A stretch of 11,968 bases of DNA, taken from contig DAIEPS010000032.1 of the NCBI GenBank assembly GCA_027348305.1, forward strand, positions 1 through 11,968, read 5' to 3'. The notes below the pieces were generated by a model. The model was given only the letters and a program-made list of their open reading frames with translations, did not search any database and was not told the DNA's origin. This document shows positions 1 through 7,077 of this stretch, piece by piece. The translations under genes and the position numbers were made by a program. How positions within the stretch are numbered: position 1 is the stretch's first letter; every line of letters starts with the position of its first letter. The stretch is from Anaerolineaceae bacterium (GTDB lineage Bacteria > Chloroflexota > Anaerolineae > Anaerolineales > Anaerolineaceae).

Positions 1-2
1 GT

Positions 3-938
3 CTTTCTGCCATTTTGCGCGGGTTGAAGGAGTATTCGCACAACATCACCGCGGTGGTTACCGTGGCGGATGACGGCGGGTCTTCGGGCGAGATCAGAAA
101 AAACATTGGCATTTTACCCCCAGGGGATATTCGCAATTGCCTGGCAGCGCTTTCCAATGATGAAGAATTGATCACCCAGCTTTTTCAATACCGCTTTGCC
201 GCCAGTGCCGGGTTGAACGGACACTCGCTTGGCAATTTGCTCATTTCTGCATTAACCGAAATCACCGGCAGCTTTGAAGAAGCGATCGCCGAAACTGCCA
301 AAGTTTTGGCAGTGCAGGGGCAGGTATTGCCCTCCACTTTGAAGAATGTGACCCTGGTGGCTGAAGTGCAGCTCCCCGACAAAAATGTGGAAGTTGTCGT
401 CAAAGGCGAGAGCAGAATCGGCAAGGTCGGCGGCAAGGTTAAAAAGGTCTGGCTCGAACCCGGCAACCCTGCAGCATTTCCGCCGACTGTGCAGTCCATC
501 CTCAATGCTGACCTGATCATCATCGGGCCAGGCAGCCTGTATACCAGCATCATCGCCAATTTATTGGTGCCTGACCTGGTGGACGCGATCAAAGCCAGCA
601 AGGCTTACAAGTTTTATGTATGCAATGTAGCCAGCGAAAAGGGTGAGACGGATGGCTACTCTTGTGAAGACCACGTCAAAATGATCGAAAGACACGCGGG
701 CAGCCGGCTGGTGGACCTGGTGATCTGCAATCATCGTTTTGAAGGGGTCTTGCCACCAGACGTAACTTGGGTTAAAGTTAATGAAGAAGAAAGCCAGCAC
801 CCGATTTACCAGGCTGATCTTCTGGATGTTGATAATCCCTGGCGGCATGATTCAAGCAAGGCTGCCAAAACCGTAATGGACCTTTATTTCGAGAGAACAG
901 GCCCGTTGGGTTCAAAAGACGATAATTCAGCACTCTAA
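3..938 (+). CDS. yvcK: YvcK-family gluconeogenesis factor (5' end missing)
   Basis: This is a CofD-like protein of the YvcK/GlmR (CuvA) family. In Bacillus and Mycobacterium these bind UDP-GlcNAc and are needed on gluconeogenic carbon sources and for normal cell-wall synthesis and shape; they are cytoplasmic. The frame is open to the left edge and the first visible codons read LSAILRGLKEYS, the part that normally follows the glycine-rich GGGTGL start, so roughly 10-15 N-terminal residues lie outside. A TTG at 15 is in frame but is internal, not the start. Family signatures visible, counted from the first in-frame codon, are DDGGSSG (23-29), then HSLGNLL, then IGPGSLYTSIIANLLVP, then CNVASEKGETDGYSCEDHV. 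About 311 residues are visible, matching a family length near 320. The TAA stop is 62 bp before the gap start, with a palindromic site in between, so gap probably has its own promoter. Confidence 0.93.
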   Translation, partial: LSAILRGLKEYSHNITAVVTVADDGGSSGEIRKNIGILPPGDIRNCLAALSNDEELITQLFQYRFAASAGLNGHSLGNLLISALTEITGSFEEAIAETAKVLAVQGQVLPSTLKNVTLVAEVQLPDKNVEVVVKGESRIGKVGGKVKKVWLEPGNPAAFPPTVQSILNADLIIIGPGSLYTSIIANLLVPDLVDAIKASKAYKFYVCNVASEKGETDGYSCEDHVKMIERHAGSRLVDLVICNHRFEGVLPPDVTWVKVNEEESQHPIYQADLLDVDNPWRHDSSKAAKTVMDLYFERTGPLGSKDDNSAL

Positions 939-942
939 TTCT

Positions 943-971
943 ATAGTAACCATGTCTAGACATGGTAAAAT
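943..971 (+). promoter_or_regulatory. Possible gap promoter
   Basis: TAAAAT at 966-971 matches the -10 consensus at 5 of 6 positions. The hexamer 17 bp upstream (943-948, ATAGTA) is a poor -35, so an activator or another sigma factor may be needed. The spacer would be filled by the palindrome. A start near 978 would give a short leader of about 20 nt before the gap ATG. The weak -35 keeps confidence low. Confidence 0.35.
949..966. promoter_or_regulatory. 18-bp perfect palindrome, putative operator of gap
   Basis: ACCATGTCTAGACATGGT is identical to its reverse complement over all 18 bases, and one more pair matches after a single mismatch (947 with 968). It has no loop and no following T-run, so it fits a dimeric repressor site better than a terminator. 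The core GTCTAGAC fits the GT-N-TA-N-AC pattern described for HutC-subfamily GntR regulators such as DasR/NagR, but the regulator itself is not in the window. Its right end touches a possible -10 hexamer (TAAAAT, 966-971), so binding would block gap transcription. The palindrome is seen directly; the regulator family is inference. Confidence 0.7.
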
Positions 972-1000
972 ATCAGTATTACCCTCAAGGAGGATTTATT

Positions 1001-2053
1001 ATGGCTGTAAAAGTTGGTATCAATGGTTTTGGCCGCATCGGCCGACAGGTTTTGAAAGCAATCAAACAGCATCACGGTTCAGAACTCGAAGTAGTGGCAA
1101 TTAATGACCTCTTCGATACCAAGACAAATGCTCATCTTTTCAAGTATGACTCAACCTATGGCATTTATCCCGGAACCGTCGAAGCTGGGGATGGCGTCTT
1201 AATTGTTGATGGCAAGCCCATCAAAGTTTTCGCCGAAAAAGATCCCGGCGCTCTGCCCTGGGCAAGCCTGGGTGTGGATATCGTCATTGAATCGACCGGT
1301 CTCTTCACGGACGCACTTGGCGATCCCGAAAAGGGCAAACCCGGCGCCAATGTTCATATTGTCAAAGGTGGAGCCAAGAAAGTTATCATCTCTGCTCCTG
1401 CAAAGAATGAAGATTTGACCATCGTTTTGGGCGTGAATGACAATCTCTACGATTCTGCCAAGCACCACATCGTCTCCAACGCATCCTGCACCACCAACTG
1501 CCTGGCTCCCGCTGCCAAGATCGTCAATGACAACTGGAAGATCGTCAACGCAGTCATGACCACCATCCATTCTTACACCAATGACCAGGTCATCCTGGAT
1601 CAGGGTCATAAGAAAGAAATGCGCCGCTCACGCGCCGCCGGTTTGAACATCATCCCCACCACCACCGGTGCCGCCAAGGCTGTTGCCCTTGTCATCCCTG
1701 AATTGAAGGGCAAGTTCGACGGTTATTCTCTGCGTGTTCCAACCCCCACCGTCTCCATCGTGGATTTCGTTGCCACCGTTGAAAAACCCGTTACCAAAGA
1801 CGAATTGAATGCCGCTTTCGTTGCTGCCTCCAAGGGCGGCATGAAGGGTATCCTCGGTGTCACCACCGGCGAGTATGGTGATCCCCTGGTCTCAACAGAT
1901 TTCAAAGGCGATCAACGTTCTTCGATCGTTGATCTTCCCAACAACATGGTCATGGGCGGCAACCTGGTCAAGGTCGTCACCTGGTATGACAATGAATGGG
2001 GTTATTCCTGCAGAGCTGCTGACCTTGCAGCCATGATGGCCAAGAAACTCTAG
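1001..2053 (+). CDS. gap: Type I glyceraldehyde-3-phosphate dehydrogenase
   Basis: This enzyme oxidises and phosphorylates glyceraldehyde-3-phosphate to 1,3-bisphosphoglycerate, reducing NAD, in cytoplasmic glycolysis and gluconeogenesis. The ATG at 1001 is chosen because AAGGAGGA (987-994) precedes it by six bases and translation then begins MAVKVGINGFGRIGR; the in-frame ATG at 962 lies inside the palindrome and adds a non-homologous stretch. The N-terminal Rossmann glycines are GINGFGRIG (6-14). The acidic residue after AIN (D36) is typical of NAD-preferring enzymes. The catalytic Cys163 is in SNASCTTNC and His190 in TTIHSYTND. The C-terminal VTWYDNEWGYS is intact. At 350 residues it is slightly longer than the usual 330-340; the excess lies around residues 105-120 (ALGDPEKGKPGANVH) where most homologues have a shorter loop. 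pgk follows 115 bp downstream. Confidence 0.97.
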   Translation: MAVKVGINGFGRIGRQVLKAIKQHHGSELEVVAINDLFDTKTNAHLFKYDSTYGIYPGTVEAGDGVLIVDGKPIKVFAEKDPGALPWASLGVDIVIESTGLFTDALGDPEKGKPGANVHIVKGGAKKVIISAPAKNEDLTIVLGVNDNLYDSAKHHIVSNASCTTNCLAPAAKIVNDNWKIVNAVMTTIHSYTNDQVILDQGHKKEMRRSRAAGLNIIPTTTGAAKAVALVIPELKGKFDGYSLRVPTPTVSIVDFVATVEKPVTKDELNAAFVAASKGGMKGILGVTTGEYGDPLVSTDFKGDQRSSIVDLPNNMVMGGNLVKVVTWYDNEWGYSCRAADLAAMMAKKL

Positions 2054-2063
2054 TCTTCACTGT

Positions 2064-2091
2064 GGGAAAATGAGTTTTAACTCTTTTTCTT
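2064..2091 (+). terminator. Weak terminator-like hairpin after gap
   Basis: GGGAAAATGAGT (2064-2075) can pair with ACTCTTTTTCTT (2080-2091) around a TTTA loop, with one T-T mismatch and two G-U pairs. The T-tract is part of the right arm, which makes a weak, possibly leaky terminator 10 bp after the gap stop codon. It could lower pgk expression relative to gap without separating the genes. Confidence 0.35.
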
Positions 2092-2100
2092 GATCTGTTC

Positions 2101-2140
2101 ATGGTGCGCATCCCGCTGTTTTTCTGCGGATGCGCATCAT
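2101..2140 (+). promoter_or_regulatory. Stable hairpin in the pgk leader
   Basis: ATGGTGCGCATCCCGC (2101-2116) pairs with GCGGATGCGCATCAT (2126-2140) around a 9-nt T-rich loop. The stem is about 15 bp with one bulged C and one G-U pair. No T-run follows (next bases GTCTAATTTG), so it is not a standard terminator. It ends 14 nt before the pgk Shine-Dalgarno GGGAGA (2155-2160). It could be an mRNA processing or stabilising element, or a protein binding site. The structure is seen; its role is unknown. Confidence 0.5.
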
Positions 2141-2168
2141 GTCTAATTTGCACCGGGAGAAAAATAAT

Positions 2169-3344
2169 ATGTTCAACAAAAAGACTATTCGCGATATAGA
2201 TCCAAAAGGAAAAAAAGTCCTGGTCCGTGTTGATTTCAACGTCCCCACCAAAGACGGCGTTGTCGGCGATGACACCAGGATCCAGGCAGCGTTGCCCACG
2301 ATCAAGTATCTGCTTGAAAAAGGCGCTGCGGTAATTCTGTGCTCCCACCTCGGCCGCCCCAAGGGTGGACCGGAAGAAAAATATTCGATGAAACCTGTGG
2401 CCGAACACCTGGCCAAGCTGCTGGGCATGCCCGTGGCTTTTGCCGCGGACTGCATTGGCCCCATTGCCACTGATGCTGCAGCGGCTTTAAAACCCGGCGG
2501 CGTCTTGCTGCTCGAGAATACCCGCTTCCACGCTGAAGAAGAAAAGAACGACATGGGTATGGCCAAACAATTGGCTTCACTGGCCGATATGTATGTCAAC
2601 GATGCATTTGGCACGGCTCACCGCGCGCATGCTTCCACCGAGGGTGTGACGCACTTCCTCCCTGGTGTGGCAGGCTTTTTGCTCGAAAAAGAAATCAAGT
2701 ATTTAGGCCAGGTTGTAGCCGACCCCAAGAAACCGTTTGTCGCCATCATGGGCGGCGCCAAGATCAGCGACAAGATCGGTGTGATCAAAAACCTGCTCAC
2801 CAAAGCCGATTTCGTGCTCATTGGCGGCGGCATGGCGAATACCTTCTTCAAAGCCCAGGGTCTGGATATGGCGGATTCACTCGTCGAAGACGAAGCCCTG
2901 GAAACCGCCAAGTCATTGCTCAAGGATGCAGGCAAGAAATTGATGCTACCCGTGGATGTCGTCCTCGCGGACAAATTTGACGCCGAAGCACAATCCAAGA
3001 CTGCCAAAGTCGGAAACGTTGAAGCTGGCTGGAGAATTCTGGATATCGGCCCCGAGACCGTGGCTGCCTACTCCAAAGTGATTGAGACCGCGGCCACCGT
3101 GGTCTGGAATGGACCGATGGGCGTCTTCGAATTTCCGCGCTTCGCCAAGGGGACCTTTGATGTCGCCAAAGCAGTGGCCGCCTGCAAGGGTGTCACCGTG
3201 ATCGGCGGTGGCGATTCCGTGGCTGCTGTACAGGAATCCGGTTTGGCTGACAAGATCACCCACATCTCCACCGGCGGCGGCGCCTCGCTTGAGATGCTCG
3301 AAGGTTTGGAACTGCCCGGTGTGTCTGCCTTGCAGGATAAATAA
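2169..3344 (+). CDS. pgk: Phosphoglycerate kinase
   Basis: It transfers the acyl phosphate of 1,3-bisphosphoglycerate to ADP, the step right after GAPDH in cytoplasmic glycolysis. Start ATG 2169 follows GGGAGA (2155-2160) by 8 bases and gives MFNKKTIRDIDPKGKKVLVR; an in-frame ATG at 2130 lies inside the leader hairpin and adds residues not expected in the family. The 391-residue product has the usual full length. Signatures in order: VRVDFNVP (19-26), the substrate-binding HLGRP (60-64), LLLENTRF (113-120), NDAFGTAHRAHAS (144-156), the hinge/nucleotide site MGGAKISDK (194-202), WNGPMGVFE (313-321), GGGDS (346-350) and STGGGAS (367-373). The stop is followed by an rpsT promoter with no clear terminator between, so some readthrough into rpsT is likely. 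Confidence 0.97.
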   Translation: MFNKKTIRDIDPKGKKVLVRVDFNVPTKDGVVGDDTRIQAALPTIKYLLEKGAAVILCSHLGRPKGGPEEKYSMKPVAEHLAKLLGMPVAFAADCIGPIATDAAAALKPGGVLLLENTRFHAEEEKNDMGMAKQLASLADMYVNDAFGTAHRAHASTEGVTHFLPGVAGFLLEKEIKYLGQVVADPKKPFVAIMGGAKISDKIGVIKNLLTKADFVLIGGGMANTFFKAQGLDMADSLVEDEALETAKSLLKDAGKKLMLPVDVVLADKFDAEAQSKTAKVGNVEAGWRILDIGPETVAAYSKVIETAATVVWNGPMGVFEFPRFAKGTFDVAKAVAACKGVTVIGGGDSVAAVQESGLADKITHISTGGGASLEMLEGLELPGVSALQDK

Positions 3345-3371
3345 TTCCTTCAAAATGAGAGGGTGAGTTGC

Positions 3372-3400
3372 TGGACAATTCTGGCGCCATGGAGTAGAAT
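3372..3400 (+). promoter_or_regulatory. Sigma-70-type promoter for rpsT
   Basis: TGGACA (3372-3377) and TAGAAT (3395-3400) are separated by exactly 17 bp, each matching consensus at 5 of 6 positions. Transcription would start near 3407 and give a leader of about 65 nt before the rpsT start codon. This is the best -35/-10 pair in the window by eye. Confidence 0.65.
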
Positions 3401-3417
3401 TCATCCGCCACCTGAAC

Positions 3418-3460
3418 CAGTGCTTACCCTCGACCCTCGCACTGTCAGTTGTATTTTTTT
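3418..3460 (+). promoter_or_regulatory. rpsT leader: small hairpin plus T7 tract
   Basis: CAGTGC (3418-3423) can pair with GCACTG (3439-3444) around a 15-nt loop. A run of seven T (3454-3460) follows after nine bases and abuts the GGAGG ribosome binding site. The six-pair stem is modest and its distance to the T-run argues against a simple terminator. In other bacteria S20 represses its own translation through the leader, so this could be an autoregulatory target; that is inference. Confidence 0.3.
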
Positions 3461-3472
3461 GGAGGAACCAAG

Positions 3473-3736
3473 TTGGCTAATATCAAGTCTGCAATCAAAC
3501 GTAATAAACAGAACGAAAAGCGACGCGTTCGCAACCGTGTATATCGCGGTGTGGCAAGAACCTTTGTCTCTCGTGCCCGTGTCGCGATCTCAGGCAAGGA
3601 TGAAGAAGCCGCCAAGGCTGCCACCCTCGCAGCAATTTCTGCTCTTGATAAAGCAGCTCAGAAGGGCGTGATCCACAAGAACAACGCCGCCCGCCGCAAG
3701 AGCCGCTTAATGAAATTGCTCGCCACCCAGAAGTAA
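3473..3736 (+). CDS. rpsT: 30S ribosomal protein S20
   Basis: S20 is a small basic protein that binds 16S rRNA and helps early 30S assembly. The start is a TTG at 3473, placed 7 bases after GGAGG (3461-3465); it gives (M)ANIKSAIKRNKQNEKRRVRN, the classic S20 start. The in-frame ATG at 3449 lies before the ribosome binding site and would add eight unrelated residues. Length is 87 residues, the same as the E. coli protein, which also starts with UUG. The C-terminus (DKAAQKGVIHKNNAARRKSRLMKLL, first 20 residues GVIHKNNAARRKSRLMKLLA region) has the conserved KNNAARRKSRL basic helix. It has its own promoter upstream and a terminator downstream, so it is probably a single-gene unit with some readthrough from pgk. 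Confidence 0.96.
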   Translation: MANIKSAIKRNKQNEKRRVRNRVYRGVARTFVSRARVAISGKDEEAAKAATLAAISALDKAAQKGVIHKNNAARRKSRLMKLLATQK

Positions 3737-3759
3737 TTAGTTTTTTTTGCGAAGCAATC

Positions 3760-3786
3760 AAGCGGGAGGTTATCCTCCCGCTTTTG
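3760..3786 (+). terminator. Rho-independent terminator of rpsT
   Basis: AGCGGGAGG (3761-3769), loop TTAT, and CCTCCCGCT (3774-3782) form a perfect GC-rich 9-bp stem, extended by an A-T pair (3760/3783) and followed by a short T-run and GCGTTT. It stands 24 bp after the rpsT stop and before the argS promoter. A run of eight T (3741-3748) sits between the stop codon and the stem. Confidence 0.85.
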
Positions 3787-3810
3787 CGTTTCAGTATGAC
3801 AATCAGTTTT

Positions 3811-3838
3811 TTTAAGAAAAAAGCGCCTGTGTTATAAT
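3811..3838 (+). promoter_or_regulatory. Extended -10 promoter for argS
   Basis: A perfect TATAAT (3833-3838) is preceded by TGT, giving the TGn extended -10 motif. The -35 is poor (TTTAAG at 3811-3816, 16-bp spacer), which is usual for extended -10 promoters. The predicted start near 3845 leaves a leader of about 30 nt before argS. Confidence 0.65.
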
Positions 3839-3875
3839 CCTTTAGGTTCGATCACTAACGGAACGGGAATTGATC

Positions 3876-5639
3876 ATGTTTGAAAAAGAACAAAACTTCA
3901 TCGCAGACAAAATTACACAGTATCTAAAAACGAACAATCTCCCCGAAATGGATGTTCGCTGGGCATGGATCCCGTTTAACGGTCAGTGGGGAATATCCAC
4001 TTCGTTCTTCCAATTGGCAGCCAGGTCTTTTGGCGCAGAAAAGGGCAACGTAGCCCAAAAGGCCAACGAGATCGCCCAGGGTGTGGCTTCAGCCATTGAA
4101 ATGCCGGCAGGCTTTTCAAAGATCGCAGCAGTCAACGGCTATTTGAATCTGTATTTCTCACCGGCTGATTATTCACGCCGTGTGGTGGATGAGGTTCTGT
4201 CTGCCGGTGATGATTATGGCAAAGGCCAACCTCTTGGCAAACGCGTGATGTTCGAGTTCTCTCAGCCCAATACGCACAAGGCTTTCCACGTGGGGCATTT
4301 GCGCAGCGCCTTTTTGGGGGATGTGCTTTCGCGTATCGCTGAAGCTGCCGGGTATGATGTCGTGCGCGCCAACTACCCCGGCGACATGGGGTTGCACGTG
4401 ATCAAGTGGTTGTGGAACTACCTGAAGTATCACAAGGGCGAGAAACCCGAAAAAGATATCACCCGTTGGATGGGTGCGATGTACGCCGAAGCCAACAAGC
4501 GCCTTGAAGAGAATCCAGACCTGGATGCCGAAGTGCGGGCCATCTATTCACGCTGGGACAAGAAAGACCCCGAAATAGTGAACTGCTGGAAAGAAACCCG
4601 TGAATGGTCTTTGATCGGCTTCAAAGAAATGTACGAGAAACTGGATATCAAGTTTGACCGTTATTACTTCAACTCGATGTTTGAAGAACCCGGCAAGGAG
4701 ATGGTTGCAGAGTTGATTAACCGCGGCATCGCCGATGACGAACGTCCGCAGGGCGGGGCGGTCATTGTAAAACTCGACGAAAAGCTCGGACTCAAAGAAG
4801 AAAAATTCCGCGTGATCGTGGTGCAGCGTTCAGACAGCACCGCGCTTTACGCGACCGAAGACCTGGCGCTGGCCAGGCAAAAATTCCTCGATTATCCAGA
4901 CCTCGAGAGATCTTACTACGTCGTGGATGTGCGCCAATCGCTGCACTTTACTCAGGTGTTCAAAACGCTTGAGATCGCAGGTTTTGACTGGGCCACACGC
5001 TGCCAGCATGTCTCTTACGAACTGGTCAATTTGCCCGGCAACGTGGTGATGGCCTCACGCGAAGGCACGGTTGTGCTGCTTGAAGACCTGATCAGGGAAG
5101 CCACCTCTCGCGCGCTTGAAGTGGTGAGAGAAAAGAACCCTGACCTCAGCGAAGAGAGCAAGTTGAAAGTGGCTGAAGCGGTAGGTTTGGGTGCGATCAA
5201 ATACCCCATGGTTTCGCGTGACAGCGGCAAGATCGTCACTTTTGACTGGGAGACTGCCCTTGACTTTAACGGTCAGGCCGCCCCTTACATCCAATACGCG
5301 TATGTGCGCGCGAACAGTATTTTGAAGAAGTACAACGCGCCGCTGCCTGAATCCATTCTCCCCGACGACCAACTCTCGACCAGTGAGATCGCGTTGATCG
5401 ACCTGATCGCACGCATGCCAGGGGAGATTCAAAAAGCTGCCAAGGAATTGAAGCCATTAACCGTCAGCAATATGGCTTATGAACTGGCCAAGGCTTTCAA
5501 TGATTTTTATGGTCAATGCCCCGTGCTGATCGCAGAAGAACCGGTGAGATCCGCGAGGATCAGACTGGTGGCGGCTGCAAAACAGGCGATTGCAAATAGT
5601 TTGGCGTTACTGGGCATCACAGCCCCACAAGCGATGTGA
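3876..5639 (+). CDS. argS: Arginyl-tRNA synthetase
   Basis: This class I enzyme charges tRNA-Arg with arginine in the cytoplasm. ATG 3876 is preferred: GGGA (3865-3868) lies 7 bases upstream; a TTG two codons earlier (3870) is also in frame. The 587-residue protein has, in order, the N-terminal tRNA-binding Add-1 domain (about 1-115), the catalytic core with EFSQPNTHKAFHVGHLRSAF (HIGH motif as HVGH, 138-141), the insertion rich in Trp and acidic residues around 175-245, the VVDVRQSLHFTQVFKTL segment, a KMSKS-like loop MASREG (392-397), and a C-terminal DALR-type anticodon-binding domain including AAPYIQYAYVRANSIL. ArgRS often departs from the strict KMSKS sequence. It has its own promoter; the next gene is 43 bp downstream with a strong ribosome binding site and no terminator, so the two are probably cotranscribed. 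Confidence 0.96.
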   Translation: MFEKEQNFIADKITQYLKTNNLPEMDVRWAWIPFNGQWGISTSFFQLAARSFGAEKGNVAQKANEIAQGVASAIEMPAGFSKIAAVNGYLNLYFSPADYSRRVVDEVLSAGDDYGKGQPLGKRVMFEFSQPNTHKAFHVGHLRSAFLGDVLSRIAEAAGYDVVRANYPGDMGLHVIKWLWNYLKYHKGEKPEKDITRWMGAMYAEANKRLEENPDLDAEVRAIYSRWDKKDPEIVNCWKETREWSLIGFKEMYEKLDIKFDRYYFNSMFEEPGKEMVAELINRGIADDERPQGGAVIVKLDEKLGLKEEKFRVIVVQRSDSTALYATEDLALARQKFLDYPDLERSYYVVDVRQSLHFTQVFKTLEIAGFDWATRCQHVSYELVNLPGNVVMASREGTVVLLEDLIREATSRALEVVREKNPDLSEESKLKVAEAVGLGAIKYPMVSRDSGKIVTFDWETALDFNGQAAPYIQYAYVRANSILKKYNAPLPESILPDDQLSTSEIALIDLIARMPGEIQKAAKELKPLTVSNMAYELAKAFNDFYGQCPVLIAEEPVRSARIRLVAAAKQAIANSLALLGITAPQAM

Positions 5640-5682
5640 AAAAAGGCTCGTAAACCAAATTATTTTTAAGGAGATGATCTAA

Positions 5683-7002
5683 ATGGCACGAATTAGAACT
5701 TTGATCATGGGAGCAGCCGGTCGCGATTTTCACAATTTCAATGTGTTTTATCGTGACAACAAGGATTATGAGGTAATCGCATTTACGGCAACTCAGATCC
5801 CCAATATTGATGGCAGAAAATACCCCGCGGAATTGGCTGGCTCATTGTACCCGGCGGGAATTCCGATCTACCCTGAAAGCGACTTGATCAAATTGATCAA
5901 GGAACAGAAAATTGAGCAGGTCGTGTTTGCATACAGCGATGTACCTCATGAAGTCGTGATGCATAAGGCATCCATGGTTTTGGCTGCCGGCGCGGATTTC
6001 AAACTGATGGGAACCGAAACCACCCAGGTGAAATCAACCAAACCCGTTGTATCCATCTGCGCAGTGCGCACAGGTTCCGGCAAAAGCCAGACCACCCGCC
6101 GTGTTTCTTTGATCCTGCGCGAGATGGGATTCAAAGTGGCAGCGATCCGGCACCCCATGCCTTACGGCGACCTTGTCAAACAAAAGGTTCAGCGCTTTGC
6201 CACCTATGCCGACCTCGACAAACACGAATGCACCATTGAGGAACGTGAGGAATACGAACCTCATTTGGATAACGGCGTGATCGTCTATGCCGGTGTGGAT
6301 TACGAAGCCATTTTGCGCCAGGCTGAACAGGAAGTGGATATTGTCTTATGGGATGGCGGCAACAACGACTTCTCCTTCTACAAACCCGACCTGAACATCG
6401 TGGTGGCCGATCCTCATCGTGCCGGACACGAACATGCTTATCATCCCGGCGAAGCCAACTGCCGCATGGCAGACGTCTTTGTGATCAACAAAGTGGATAC
6501 GGCTGACCCCGACAAGGTCATTGAAGTGCGCAACTCTCTGCATGAGATGAACCCCAATGCGCTGGTCATCGAAGGTGCATCACCGTTATTTGTAGATGAT
6601 CCCGAAGCCATCCGCGGAAAACGTGTGCTGGTAGTCGAAGACGGCCCGACCTTGACCCACGGCGAGATGAAATACGGCGCCGGCTGGATCGCGGCCCGAC
6701 GTTTCGGCGCCGCCGAGATCGTGGATCCCCGCCCGTTTGCGGTCGGTTCCATCCATGACACTTATATCAAATATCCCAACACCGGCACTATCTTGCCAGC
6801 CATGGGCTACGGTGATGATATGGTCAAAGACCTCGAAAAAACCATCAACAAAGCTGATGTTGACCTGGTGATCTCCGCGACCCCGATCGACCTGAACCGT
6901 ATTATCAAGGTCAATAAACCCATGCAGCGCGTACGTTATGAATTACAGGAAATTGGCCAACCTACCCTGGTTGAAATTCTGAAAGCCAAGTTCGGCAAGT
7001 AA
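5683..7002 (+). CDS. COG2403 P-loop protein, cyclic 2,3-diphosphoglycerate synthetase-like
   Basis: The 439-residue product resembles the COG2403 'predicted GTPase' family, which is related to archaeal cyclic 2,3-diphosphoglycerate synthetase. The N-terminal half has a Rossmann-like start IRTLIMGAAGRDFHNFNV (4-21). A nucleotide-binding domain follows with P-loop VRTGSGKSQTTR (128-139), an acidic DGGNND segment (224-229) in the Walker B/G3 region, ADPHRAGHE (242-250), and VINKVD (267-272), which matches the NKxD base-specificity motif. ATG 5683 follows AAGGAGA (5668-5674) by 8 bases. It sits between argS and obg and about 2.3 kb after pgk; if it acts on a phosphoglycerate, proximity to gap and pgk would make sense. 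Bacterial members have no well-settled substrate, so I leave the symbol empty. Family membership is confident, the reaction is not. Confidence 0.8.
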   Translation: MARIRTLIMGAAGRDFHNFNVFYRDNKDYEVIAFTATQIPNIDGRKYPAELAGSLYPAGIPIYPESDLIKLIKEQKIEQVVFAYSDVPHEVVMHKASMVLAAGADFKLMGTETTQVKSTKPVVSICAVRTGSGKSQTTRRVSLILREMGFKVAAIRHPMPYGDLVKQKVQRFATYADLDKHECTIEEREEYEPHLDNGVIVYAGVDYEAILRQAEQEVDIVLWDGGNNDFSFYKPDLNIVVADPHRAGHEHAYHPGEANCRMADVFVINKVDTADPDKVIEVRNSLHEMNPNALVIEGASPLFVDDPEAIRGKRVLVVEDGPTLTHGEMKYGAGWIAARRFGAAEIVDPRPFAVGSIHDTYIKYPNTGTILPAMGYGDDMVKDLEKTINKADVDLVISATPIDLNRIIKVNKPMQRVRYELQEIGQPTLVEILKAKFGK

Positions 7003-7015
7003 AGGGTATTTATTC

Positions 7016-7077
7016 ACTCAGGAATCTGGTGTAAACTGGTCGTAAGAGCGGTTGCGCCAGGTTCCTGAGTCTTTTTT
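7016..7077 (+). terminator. Long terminator-like hairpin in the obg leader (possible attenuator)
   Basis: ACTCAGGAATCTGG (7016-7029) pairs with CCAGGTTCCTGAGT (7057-7070) over 14 bp with a single G-U pair, then CTTTTTT (7071-7077). The 27-nt apical part can fold further (AACTG 7034-7038 with CGGTT 7049-7053). A second CTGG (7036-7039) could compete for the right arm, giving an alternative fold. The T-run ends exactly where the obg Shine-Dalgarno GGAAGA (7078-7083) begins, leaving no room for a promoter after it. It therefore acts either as a terminator of the upstream gene with leak-through or as a regulated attenuator for obg. Confidence 0.75.

Noticed and set aside
185..601. Open frames on the minus strand opposite yvcK
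   Set aside because: They are shadows of the coding strand, lack a ribosome binding site and have no family-like sequence. The same applies to other antisense frames over gap, pgk, argS, the COG2403 gene and obg.
949..966. The gap palindrome as a terminator of yvcK
   Set aside because: It has no loop, so at least the central pairs could not form in RNA, and no T-run follows it.
962..1000. Upstream in-frame ATG giving a longer GAPDH
   Set aside because: It lies inside the palindrome and before a strong AAGGAGGA site; the added residues do not resemble any GAPDH N-terminus.
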